From positions 7,698,501 through 7,762,500 of the forward strand of contig OZ059900.1 in assembly GCA_964057225.1 (NCBI GenBank): 64,000 nt of DNA, given 5' to 3'. The first letter of the stretch is position 1; the number at the start of each line of letters is the position of its first letter. This stretch comes from Auanema rhodensis. Lineage: Eukaryota; Nematoda; Chromadorea; Rhabditida; Rhabditidae. Below, in pieces: positions 39,669 to 52,890 of the stretch. A program made the translations under genes and the position numbers. The notes under the pieces were generated by a model, which ran no database searches, was not told the DNA's origin, and saw only the letters and a program-made list of their open reading frames with translations.

Positions 39669-41060
39669 TGTTCAAAACGCCATATATTCAACGATTTTGG
39701 GTACAAAACATGTGAAAACTGTATGTTTTGATCAGACCCTTTGAGATATGGATTTGAAATTCAGGATTCATAAACTTTGACTATTTTTACATATATATGT
39801 CCAATTTTAACCACTTTGGTCAAAAAGGACCGAAAATATCAAGAATTATTGGTTTTTTGGGGATTGAAGGGCATTTTGGCAAAATCAGTCAAACTTTTGC
39901 TCTTAAGCATATTTTTTTCTTCTAAAACGACTAAATGTATGAAATACTGTCATAGAATGTTCATATAGGTGTATTTTGCACGAATATCAAAACTGATTGA
40001 AATATGGGCCTTTTTATGCTCAAAACGCCATATATTCAACGATTTTGGGTACAAAACATGTGAAAACTGTATGTTTTGATCAGACCCTTTGAGATATGGA
40101 TTTAAAATTCAGGATTCATAAAATTCGACTATTTTTACATATATATGTCCCATTTTAACCACTTTGGTCAAAAAGGACCGAAAATATCAAGAATTATTGG
40201 TTTTTTGGGGTTTGAAGGGCATTTTGGCTAAATCAGTCAAACTTTTGATCTTAAGCATATTTTTTTCTTCTAAAACGACTAAATGTATGAAATACTGTCA
40301 TAGAATGTTCATATAGGTGTATTTTGCACGAATATCAAAACTGATTGAAATATGGGCCTTTTTATGTTCAAAACGCCATATATTCAACGATTTTGGGTAC
40401 AAAACATGTGAAAACTGTATGTTTTGATCAGACCCTTTGAGATATGGATTTGAAATTCAGGATTCATAAACTTTGACTATTTTTACATATATATGTCCAA
40501 TTTTAACCACTTTGGTCAAAAAGGACCGAAAATATCAAGAATTATTGGTTTTTTGGGGATTGAAGGGCATTTTGGCAAAATCAGTCAAACTTTTGCTCTT
40601 AAGCATATTTTTTTCTTCTAAAACGACTAAATGTATGAAATACTGTCATAGAATGTTCATATAGGTGTATTTTGCACGAATATCAAAACTGATTGAAATA
40701 TGGGCCTTTTTATGCTCAAAACGCCATATATTCAACGATTTTGGGTACAAAACATGTGAAAACTGTATGTTTTGATCAGACCCTTTGAGATATGGATTTA
40801 AAATTCAGGATTCATAAAATTCGACTATTTTTACATATATATGTCCCATTTTAACCACTTTGGTCAAAAAGGACCGAAAATATCAAGAATTATTGGTTTT
40901 TTGGGGTTTGAAGGGCATTTTGGCAAAATCAGTCAAACTTTTGATCTTAAGCATATTTTTTTCTTCTAAAACGACTAAATGTATGAAATACTGTCAAAGA
41001 ATGTTCATATAGGTGTATTTTGCACGAATATCAAAACTGATTGAAATATGGGCCTTTTTA
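39669..41060. repeat. Two J-B dimers (696-bp HOR)
   Basis: Units 115-118. Both B units carry a private C at offset 135 (40151 and 40847). The first B has T213 with T285; the second has A213 with A285. The two dimers have thus diverged by exchange with other B forms after duplication. Confidence 0.9.
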
Positions 41061-43496
41061 TGTTCAAAACGCCATATATTCAACGATTTTGGGTACAAAA
41101 CATGTGAAAACTGTATGTTTTGATCAGACCCTTTGAGATATGGATTTGAAATTCAGGATTCATAAACTTCGACTATTTTTACATATATATGTCCAATTTT
41201 AACCACTTTGGTCGAAAAGGACCGAAAATATCAAGAATTATTGGTTTTTTGGGGATTGAAGGGCATTTTGGCAAAATCAGTCAAACTTTTGATCTTAAGC
41301 ATATTTTTTTCTTCTAAAACGACTAAATGTATGAAATACTGTCATAGAATGTTCATATAGGTGTATTTTGCACGAATATCAAAACTGATTGAAATATGGG
41401 CCTTTTTATGTTCAAAACGCCATATATTCAACGATTTTGGGTACAAAACATGTGAAAACTGTATGTTTTGATCAGACCCTTTGAGATATGGATTTGAAAT
41501 TCAGGATTCATAAACTTTGACTATTTTTACACATATATGTCCAATTTTAACCACTTTGGTCAAAAAGGACCGAAAATATCAAGAATTATTGGTTTTTTGG
41601 GGATTGAAGGGCATTTTGGCAAAATCAGTCAAACTTTTGATCTTAAGCATATTTTTTTCTTCTAAAACGACTAAATGTATGAAATACTGTCATAGAATGT
41701 TCATATAGGTGTATTTTGCACAAATATCAAAACTGATTGAAATATGGGCCTTTTTATGTTCAAAACGCCATATATTCAACGATTTTGGGTACAAAACATG
41801 TGAAAACTGTATGTTTTGATCAGACCCTTTGAGATATGGATTTGAAATTCAGGATTCATAAACTTCGACTATTTTTACATATATATGTCCAATTTTAACC
41901 ACTTTGGTCGAAAAGGACCGAAAATATCAAGAATTATTGGTTTTTTGGGGATTGAAGGGCATTTTGGCAAAATCAGTCAAACTTTTGATCTTAAGCATAT
42001 TTTTTTCTTCTAAAACGACTAAATGTATGAAATACTGTCATAGAATGTTCATATAGGTGTATTTTGCACGAATATCAAAACTGATTGAAATATGGGCCTT
42101 TTTATGCTCAAAACGCCATATATTCAACGATTTTGGGTACAAAACATGTGAAAACTGTATGTTTTGATCAGACCCTTTGAGATATGGATTTAAAATTCAG
42201 GATTCATAAAATTCGACTATTTTTACATATATATGTCCAATTTTAACCACTTTGGTCAAAAAGGACCGAAAATATCAAGAATTATTGGTTTTTTGGGGTT
42301 TGAAGGGCATTTTGGCAAAATCAGTCAAACTTTTGATCTTAAGCATATTTTCTTCTTCTAAAACGACTAAATGTATGAAATACTGTCAAAGAATGTTCAT
42401 ATAGGTGTATTTTGCACGAATATCAAAACTGATTGAAATATGGGCCTTTTTATGTTCAAAACGCCATATATTCAACGATTTTGGGTACAAAACATGTGAA
42501 AACTGTATGTTTTGATCAGACCCTTTGAGATATGGATTTGAAATTCAGGATTCATAAACTTCGACTATTTTTACATATATATGTCCAATTTTAACCACTT
42601 TGGTCGAAAAGGACCGAAAATATCAAGAATTATTGGTTTTTTGGGGATTGAAGGGCATTTTGGCAAAATCAGTCAAACTTTTGATCTTAAGCATATTTTT
42701 TTCTTCTAAAACGACTAAATGTATGAAATACTGTCATAGAATGTTCATATAGGTGTATTTTGCACGAATATCAAAACTGATTGAAATATGGGCCTTTTTA
42801 TGTTCAAAACGCCATATATTCAACGATTTTGGGTACAAAACATGTGAAAACTGTATGTTTTGATCAGACCCTTTGAGATATGGATTTGAAATTCAGGATT
42901 CATAAACTTTGACTATTTTTACACATATATGTCCAATTTTAACCACTTTGGTCAAAAAGGACCGAAAATATCAAGAATTATTGGTTTTTTGGGGATTGAA
43001 GGGCATTTTGGCAAAATCAGTCAAACTTTTGATCTTAAGCATATTTTTTTCTTCTAAAACGACTAAATGTATGAAATACTGTCATAGAATGTTCATATAG
43101 GTGTATTTTGCACAAATATCAAAACTGATTGAAATATGGGCCTTTTTATGTTCAAAACGCCATATATTCAACGATTTTGGGTACAAAACATGTGAAAACT
43201 GTATGTTTTGATCAGACCCTTTGAGATATGGATTTGAAATTCAGGATTCATAAACTTCGACTATTTTTACATATATATGTCCAATTTTAACCACTTTGGT
43301 CGAAAAGGACCGAAAATATCAAGAATTATTGGTTTTTTGGGGATTGAAGGGCATTTTGGCAAAATCAGTCAAACTTTTGATCTTAAGCATATTTTTTTCT
43401 TCTAAAACGACTAAATGTATGAAATACTGTCATAGAATGTTCATATAGGTGTATTTTGCACGAATATCAAAACTGATTGAAATATGGGCCTTTTTA
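40713..43496. repeat. Two B-G'-D*-G' tetramers
   Basis: Units 118-121 and 122-125. D* carries C at offset 124 (41532 and 42924), which breaks the 12-bp palindrome and is found nowhere else in the window. The second B has C at offset 248 (42352), a mark also seen in the b units at 12180 and 13920. Confidence 0.88.
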
Positions 43497-44192
43497 TGTT
43501 CAAAACGCCATATATTCAACGATTTTGGGTACAAAACATGTGAAAACTGTATGTTTTGATCAGACCCTTTGAGATATGGATTTGGAATTCAGGATTCATA
43601 AACTTTGACTATTTTTACATATATATGTTCAATTTTAACCACTTTGGTCAAAAAGGACCGAAAATATCAAGAATTATTGGTTTTTTGGGGTTTGAAGGGC
43701 ATTTTGGCTAAATCAGTCAAACTTTTGATCTTAAGCATATTTTTTTCTTCTAAAACGACTAAATGTATGAAATACTGTCATAGAATGTTCATATAGGTGT
43801 ATTTTGCACGAATATCAAAACTGATTGAAATATGGGCCTTTTTATGTTCAAAACGCCATATATTCAACGATTTTGGGTACAAAACATGTGAAAACTGTAT
43901 GTTTTGATCAGACCCTTTGAGATATGGATTTGAAATTCAGGATTCATAAACTTTGACTATTTTTACATATATATGTCCAATTTTAACCACTTTGGTCAAA
44001 AAGGACCGAAAATATCAAGAATTATTGGTTTTTTGGGGATTGAAGGGCATTTTGGCAAAATCAGTCAAACTTTTGATCTTAAGCATATTTTTTTCTTCTA
44101 AAACGACTAAATGTATGAAATACTGTCATAGAATGTTCATATAGGTGTATTTTGCACAAATATCAAAACTGATTGAAATATGGGCCTTTTTA
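43497..44192. repeat. H-D pair
   Basis: Units 126-127, ordinary H and D, leading into A at 44193, the same G'-H-D-A order as at 27141-28532. Confidence 0.85.
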
Positions 44193-44888
44193 TGCTCAAA
44201 ACGCCATATATTCAACGATTTTGGGTACAAAACATGTGAAAACGGTATGTTTTGATCAGACCCTTTGAGATATGGATTTGAAATTCAGGATTCATAAACT
44301 TCGACTATTTCTACATATATATGTCCAATTTTAACCACTTTGGTCAAAAAGGACCGAAAATATCAAGAATTATTGGTTTTTTGGGGTTTGAAGGGCATTT
44401 TGGCAAAATCAGTCAAACTTTTGATCTTAAGCATATTTTTTTCTTCTAAAACGACTAAATGTATGAAATACTGTCAAAGAATGTTCATATAGGTGTATTT
44501 TGCACGAATATCAAAACTGATTGAAATATGGGCCTTTTTATGCTCAAAACGCCATATATTCAACGATTTTGGGTACAAAACATGTGAAAACTGTATGTTT
44601 TGATCAGACCCTTTGAGATATGGATTTAAAATTCAGGATTCATAAACTTTGACTATTTTTACATATATATGTCCAATTTTAACCACTTTGGTCAAAAAGG
44701 ACCGAAAATATCAAGAATTATTGGTTTTTTGGGGATTGAAGGGCATTTTGGCAAAATCAGTCAAACTTTTGATCTTAAGCATATTTTTTTCTTCTAAAAC
44801 GACTAAATGTATGAAATACTGTCATAGAATGTTCATATAGGTGTATTTTGCACAAATATCAAAACTGATTGAAATATGGGCCTTTTTA
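44193..44888. repeat. Contracted tetramer A-B/D
   Basis: Units 128-129. Only two units stand where A-B-C-D is expected. The second unit (44541-44888) is a hybrid: A88 of B at 44628, then C107, T110, A195 and A314 of D. The switch falls between 44629 and 44646. The missing two-unit equivalent (696 bp) fits a deletion by B x D exchange. Confidence 0.9.
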
Positions 44889-47672
44889 TGCTCAAAACGC
44901 CATATATTCAACGATTTTGGGTACAAAACATGTGAAAACGGTATGTTTTGATCAGACCCTTTGAGATATGGATTTGAAATTCAGGATTCATAAACTTCGA
45001 CTATTTCTACATATATATGTCCAATTTTAACCACTTTGGTCAAAAAGGACCGAAAATATCAAGAATTATTGGTTTTTTGGGGTTTGAAGGGCATTTTGGC
45101 AAAATCAGTCAAACTTTTGATCTTAAGCATATTTTTTTCTTCTAAAACGACTAAATGTATGAAATACTGTCAAAGAATGTTCATATAGGTGTATTTTGCA
45201 CGAATATCAAAACTGATTGAAATATGGGCCTTTTTATGCTCAAAACGCCATATATTCAACGATTTTGGGTACAAAACATGTGAAAACTGTATGTTTTGAT
45301 CAGACCCTTTGAGATATGGATTTAAAATTCAGGATTCATAAAATTCGACTATTTTTACATATATATGTCCAATTTTAACCACTTTGGTCAAAAAGGACCG
45401 AAAATATCAAGAATTATTGGTTTTTTGGGGTTTGAAGGGCATTTTGGCAAAATCAGTCAAACTTTTGATCTTAAGCATATTTTTTTCTTCTAAAACGACT
45501 AAATGTATGAAATACTGTCATAGAATGTTCATATAGGTGTATTTTGCACGAATATCAAAACTGATTGAAATATGGGCCTTTTTATGCTCAAAACGCCATA
45601 TATTCAACGATTTTGGGTACAAAACATGTGAAAACTGTATGTTTTGATCAGACCCTTTGAGATATGGATTTGAAATTCAGGATTCATAAACTTCGACTAT
45701 TTCTACATATATATGTCCAATTTTAACCACTTTGGTCAAAAAGAACCGAAAATATCAAGAATTATTGGTTTTTTGGGGTTTGAAGGGCATTTTGGCAAAA
45801 TCAGTCAAACTTTTGATCTTAAGCATATTTTTTTCTTCTAAAACGACTAAATGTATGAAATACTGTCATAGAATGTTCATATAGGTGTATTTTGCACGAA
45901 TATCAAAACTGATTGAAATATGGGCCTTTTTATGTTCAAAACGCCATATATTCAACGATTTTGGGTACAAAACATGTGAAAACTGTATGTTTTGATCAGA
46001 CCCTTTGAGATATGGATTTGAAATTCAGGATTCATAAACTTTGACTATTTTTACATATATATGTCCAATTTTAACCACTTTGGTCAAAAAGGACCGAAAA
46101 TATCAAGAATTATTGGTTTTTTGGGGATTGAAGGGCATTTTGGCAAAATCAGTCAAACTTTTGCTCTTAAGCATATTTTTTTCTTCTAAAACGACTAAAT
46201 GTATGAAATACTGTCATAGAATGTTCATATAGGTGTATTTTGCACAAATATCAAAACTGATTGAAATATGGGCCTTTTTATGCTCAAAACGCCATATATT
46301 CAACGATTTTGGGTACAAAACATGTGAAAACAGTATGTTTTGATCAGACCCTTTGAGATATGGATTTGAAATTCAGGATTCATAAACTTCGACTATTTCT
46401 ACATATATATGTCCAATTTTAACCACTTTGGTCAAAAAGGACCGAAAATATCAAGAATTATTGGTTTTTTGGGGTTTGAAGGGCATTTTGGCAAAATCAG
46501 TCAAACTTTTGATCTTAAGCATATTTTTTTCTTCTAAAACGACTAAATGTATGAAATACTGTCAAAGAATGTTCATATAGGTGTATTTTGCACGAATATC
46601 AAAACTGATTGAAATATGGGCCTTTTTATGCTCAAAACGCCATATATTCAACGATTTTGGGTACAAAACATGTGAAAACTGTATGTTTTGATCAGACCCT
46701 TTGAGATATGGATTTAAAATTCAGGATTCATAAAATTCGACTATTTTTACATATATATGTCCAATTTTAACCACTTTGGTCAAAAAGGACCGAAAATATC
46801 AAGAATTATTGGTTTTTTGGGGTTTGAAGGGCATTTTGGCAAAATCAGTCAAACTTTTGATCTTAAGCATATTTTTTTCTTCTAAAACGACTAAATGTAT
46901 GAAATACTGTCATAGAATGTTCATATAGGTGTATTTTGCACGAATATCAAAACTGATTGAAATATGGGCCTTTTTATGCTCAAAACGCCATATATTCAAC
47001 GATTTTGGGTACAAAACATGTGAAAACTGTATGTTTTGATCAGACCCTTTGAGATATGGATTTGAAATTCAGGATTCATAAACTTCGACTATTTCTACAT
47101 ATATATGTCCAATTTTAACCACTTTGGTCAAAAAGAACCGAAAATATCAAGAATTATTGGTTTTTTGGGGTTTGAAGGGCATTTTGGCAAAATCAGTCAA
47201 ACTTTTGATCTTAAGCATATTTTTTTCTTCTAAAACGACTAAATGTATGAAATACTGTCATAGAATGTTCATATAGGTGTATTTTGCACGAATATCAAAA
47301 CTGATTGAAATATGGGCCTTTTTATGTTCAAAACGCCATATATTCAACGATTTTGGGTACAAAACATGTGAAAACTGTATGTTTTGATCAGACCCTTTGA
47401 GATATGGATTTGAAATTCAGGATTCATAAACTTTGACTATTTTTACATATATATGTCCAATTTTAACCACTTTGGTCAAAAAGGACCGAAAATATCAAGA
47501 ATTATTGGTTTTTTGGGGATTGAAGGGCATTTTGGCAAAATCAGTCAAACTTTTGCTCTTAAGCATATTTTTTTCTTCTAAAACGACTAAATGTATGAAA
47601 TACTGTCATAGAATGTTCATATAGGTGTATTTTGCACGAATATCAAAACTGATTGAAATATGGGCCTTTTTA
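44889..47672. repeat. Two A-B-C-J tetramers
   Basis: Units 130-137. Both C units carry the private A at offset 160 (45744 and 47136). The first J (45933) ends with A314 like D and is followed by A, whereas the second keeps G314 and is followed by G'. The second A has a private A at offset 52 (46332). Confidence 0.92.
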
Positions 47673-48716
47673 TGTTCAAAACGCCATATATTCAACGATT
47701 TTGGGTACAAAACATGTGAAAACTGTATGTTTTGATCAGACCCTTTGAGATATGGATTTGAAATTCAGGATTCATAAACTTCGACTATTTTTACATATAT
47801 ATGTCCAATTTTAACCACTTTGGTCGAAAAGGACCGAAAATATCAAGAATTATTGGTTTTTTGGGGATTGAAGGGCATTTTGGCAAAATCAGTCAAACTT
47901 TTGATCTTAAGCATATTTTTTTCTTCTAAAACGACTAAATGTATGAAATACTGTCATAGAATGTTCATATAGGTGTATTTTGCACAAATATCAAAACTGA
48001 TTGAAATATGGGCCTTTTTATGCTCAAAACGCCATATATTCAACGATTTTGGGTACAAAACATGTGAAAACTGTATGTTTTGATCAGACCCTTTGAGATA
48101 TGGATTTAAAATTCAGGATTCATAAAATTCGACTATTTTTACATATATATGTCCAACTTTAACCACTTTGGTCAAAAAGGACCGAAAATATCAAGAATTA
48201 TTGGTTTTTTGGGGTTTGAAGGGCATTTTGGCAAAATCAGTCAAACTTTTGATCTTAAGCATATTTTTTTCTTCTAAAACGACTAAATGTATGAAATACT
48301 GTCATAGAATGTTCATATAGGTGTATTTTGCACAAATATCAAAACTGATTGAAATATGGGCCTTTTTATGCTCAAAACGCCATATATTCAACGATTTTGG
48401 GTACAAAACATGTGAAAACTGTATGTTTTGATCAGACCCTTTGAGATATGGATTTAAAATTCAGGATTCATAAAATTCGACTATTTTTACATATATATGT
48501 CCAATTTTAACCACTTTGGTCAAAAAGGACCGAAAATATCAAGAATTATTGGTTTTTTGGGGTTTGAAGGGCATTTTGGCAAAATCAGTCAAACTTTTGA
48601 TCTTAAGCATATTTTTTTCTTCTAAAACGACTAAATGTATGAAATACTGTCATAGAATGTTCATATAGGTGTATTTTGCACGAATATCAAAACTGATTGA
48701 AATATGGGCCTTTTTA

Positions 48717-50454
48717 TGTTCAAAACGCCATATATTCAACGATTTTGGGTACAAAACATGTGAAAACTGTATGTTTTGATCAGACCCTTTGAGATATGGA
48801 TTTGAAATTCAGGATTCATAAACTTTGACTATTTTTACATATATATGTCCAATTTTAACCACTTTGGTCGAAAAGGACCGAAAATATCAAGAATTATTGG
48901 TTTTTTGGGGATTGAAGGGCATTTTGGCAAAATCAGTCAAACTTTTGATCTTAAGCATATTTTTTTCTTCTAAAACGACTAAATGTATGAAATACTGTCA
49001 TAGAATGTTCATATAGGTGTATTTTGCACGAATATCAAAACTGATTGAAATATGGGCCTTTTTATGTTCAAAACGCCATATATTCAACGATTTTGGGTAC
49101 AAAACATGTGAAAACTGTATGTTTTGATCAGACCCTTTGAGATATGGATTTGGAATTCAGGATTCATAAACTTTGACTATTTTTACATATATATGTTCAT
49201 TTTAACCACTTTGGTCAAAAAGGACCGAAAATATCAAGAATTATTGGTTTTTTGGGGTTTGAAGGGCATTTTGGCTAAATCAGTCAAACTTTTGATCTTA
49301 AGCATATTTTTTTCTTCTAAAACGACTAAATGTATGAAATACTGTCATAGAATGTTCATATAGGTGTATTTTGCACGAATATCAAAACTGATTGAAATAT
49401 GGGCCTTTTTATGTTCAAAACGCCATATATTCAACGATTTTGGGTACAAAACATGTGAAAACTGTATGTTTTGATCAGACCCTTTGAGATATGGATTTGA
49501 AGTTCAGGATTCATAAACTTTGACTATTTTTACATATATATGTCCAATTTTAACCACTTTGGTCAAAAAGGACCGAAAATATCAAGAACTATTGGTTTTT
49601 TGGGGATTGAAGGGCATTTTGGCAAAATCAGTCAAACTTTTGATCTTAAGCATATTTTTTTCTTCTAAAACGACTAAATGTATGAAATACTGTCATAGAA
49701 TGTTCATATAGGTGTATTTTGCACAAATATCAAAACTGATTGAAATATGGGCCTTTTTATGCTCAAAACGCCATATATTCAACGATTTTGGGTACAAAAC
49801 ATGTGAAAACTGTATGTTTTGATCAGACCCTTTGAGATATGGATTTGAAATTCAGGATTCATAAACTTTGACTATTTTTACATATATATGTCCAATTTTA
49901 ACCACTTTGGTCAAAAAGGACCGAAAATATCAAGAATTATTGGTTTTTTGGGGTTTGAAGGGCATTTTGGCTAAATCAGTCAAACTTTTGATCTTAAGCA
50001 TATTTTTTTCTTCTAAAACGACTAAATGTATGAAATACTGTCAAAGAATGTTCATATAGGTGTATTTTGCACGAATATCAAAACTGATTGAAATATGGGC
50101 CTTTTTATGCTCAAAACGCCATATATTCAACGATTTTGGGTACAAAACATGTGAAAACTGTATGTTTTGATCAGACCCTTTGAGATATGGATTTAAAATT
50201 CAGGATTCATAAAATTCGACTATTTTTACATATATATGTCCAATTTTAACCACTTTGGTCAAAAAGGACCGAAAATATCAAGAATTATTGGTTTTTTGGG
50301 GTTTGAAGGGCATTTTGGCAAAATCAGTCAAACTTTTGATCTTAAGCATATTTTTTTTTCTAAAACGACTAAATGTATGAAATACTGTCAAAGAATGTTC
50401 ATATAGGTGTATTTTGCACGAATATCAAAACTGATTGAAATATGGGCCTTTTTA
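48717..50454. repeat. G-H-D-F-B pentamer (1738 bp)
   Basis: Units 141-145, counterpart of 22620-24357. It has the same H deletion (near 49199), the same B deletion (junction at 50358) and the same C in the D unit (49589). Confidence 0.92.
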
Positions 50455-51498
50455 TGTTCAAAACGCCATATATTCAACGATTTTGGGTACAAAACATGTG
50501 AAAACTGTATGTTTTGATCAGACCCTTTGAGATATGGATTTGAAATTCAGGATTCATAAACTTCGACTATTTTTACATATATATGTCCAATTTTAACCAC
50601 TTTGGTCGAAAAGGACCGAAAATATCAAGAATTATTGGTTTTTTGGGGATTGAAGGGCATTTTGGCAAAATCAGTCAAACTTTTGATCTTAAGCATATTT
50701 TTTTCTTCTAAAACGACTAAATGTATGAAATACTGTCATAGAATGTTCATATAGGTGTATTTTGCACAAATATCAAAACTGATTGAAATATGGGCCTTTT
50801 TATGCTCAAAACGCCATATATTCAACGATTTTGGGTACAAAACATGTGAAAACTGTATGTTTTGATCAGACCCTTTGAGATATGGATTTAAAATTCAGGA
50901 TTCATAAAATTCGACTATTTTTACATATATATGTCCAATTTTAACCACTTTGGTCAAAAAGGACCGAAAATATCAAGAATTATTGGTTTTTTGGGGTTTG
51001 AAGGGCATTTTGGCAAAATCAGTCAAACTTTTGATCTTAAGCATATTTTTTTCTTCTAAAACGACTAAATGTATGAAATACTGTCATAGAATGTTCATAT
51101 AGGTGTATTTTGCACAAATATCAAAACTGATTGAAATATGGGCCTTTTTATGCTCAAAACGCCATATATTCAACGATTTTGGGTACAAAACATGTGAAAA
51201 CTGTATGTTTTGATCAGACCCTTTGAGATATGGATTTAAAATTCAGGATTCATAAAATTCGACTATTTTTACATATATATGTCCAATTTTAACCACTTTG
51301 GTCAAAAAGGACCGAAAATATCAAGAATTATTGGTTTTTTGGGGTTTGAAGGGCATTTTGGCAAAATCAGTCAAACTTTTGATCTTAAGCATATTTTTTT
51401 CTTCTAAAACGACTAAATGTATGAAATACTGTCATAGAATGTTCATATAGGTGTATTTTGCACGAATATCAAAACTGATTGAAATATGGGCCTTTTTA

Positions 51499-52890
51499 TG
51501 TTCAAAACGCCATATATTCAACGATTTTGGGTACAAAACATGTGAAAACTGTATGTTTTGATCAGACCCTTTGAGATATGGATTTGAAATTCAGGATTCA
51601 TAAACTTCGACTATTTTTACATATATATGTCCAATTTTAACCACTTTGGTCGAAAAGGACCGAAAACATCAAGAATTATTGGTTTTTTGGGGATTGAAGG
51701 GCATTTTGGCAAAATCAGTCAAACTTTTGATCTTAAGCATATTTTTTTCTTCTAAAACGACTAAATGTATGAAATACTGTCATAGAATGTTCATATAGGT
51801 GTATTTTGCACGAATATCAAAACTGATTGAAATATGGGCCTTTTTATGTTCAAAACGCCATATATTCAACGATTTTGGGTACAAAACATGTGAAAACTGT
51901 ATGTTTTGATCAGACCCTTTGAGATATGGATTTGAAATTCAGGATTCATAAACTTCGACTATTTTTACATATATATGTCCAATTTTAACCACTTTGGTCG
52001 AAAAGGACCGAAAATATCAAGAATTATTGGTTTTTTGGGGATTGAAGGGCATTTTGGCAAAATCAGTCAAACTTTTGATCTTAAGCATATTTTTTTCTTC
52101 TAAAACGACTAAATGTATGAAATACTGTCATAGAATGTTCATATAGGTGTATTTTGCACAAATATCAAAACTGATTGAAATATGGGCCTTTTTATGCTCA
52201 AAACGCCATATATTCAACGATTTTGGGTACAAAACATGTGAAAACTGTATGTTTTGATCAGACCCTTTGAGATATGGATTTAAAATTCAGGATTCATAAA
52301 ATTCGACTATTTTTACATATATATGTCCAATTTTAACCACTTTGGTCAAAAAGGACCGAAAATATCAAGAATTATTGGTTTTTTGGGGTTTGAAGGGCAT
52401 TTTGGCAAAATCAGTCAAACTTTTGATCTTAAGCATATTTTTTTCTTCTAAAACGACTAAATGTATGAAATACTGTCATAGAATGTTCATATAGGTGTAT
52501 TTTGCACAAATATCAAAACTGATTGAAATATGGGCCTTTTTATGCTCAAAACGCCATATATTCAACGATTTTGGGTACAAAACATGTGAAAACTGTATGT
52601 TTTGATCAGACCCTTTGAGATATGGATTTAAAATTCAGGATTCATAAAATTCGACTATTTTTACATATATATGTCCAATTTTAACCACTTTGGTCAAAAA
52701 GGACCGAAAATATCAAGAATTATTGGTTTTTTGGGGTTTGAAGGGCATTTTGGCAAAATCAGTCAAACTTTTGATCTTAAGCATATTTTTTTCTTCTAAA
52801 ACGACTAAATGTATGAAATACTGTCATAGAATGTTCATATAGGTGTATTTTGCACGAATATCAAAACTGATTGAAATATGGGCCTTTTTA
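51499..52890. repeat. Four-unit insertion in copy 2 (1392 bp)
   Basis: Units 149-152 (G' with private C169, then G', B, B) lie between B at 51151 and G at 52891. In copy 1 the equivalent B (25054) is followed directly by the G with C169 (25402). The trimer G'-B-B is thus doubled. The first inserted unit joins C110 (as in G') to the C169 mark of the G unit, so it is a mosaic. Confidence 0.88.
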
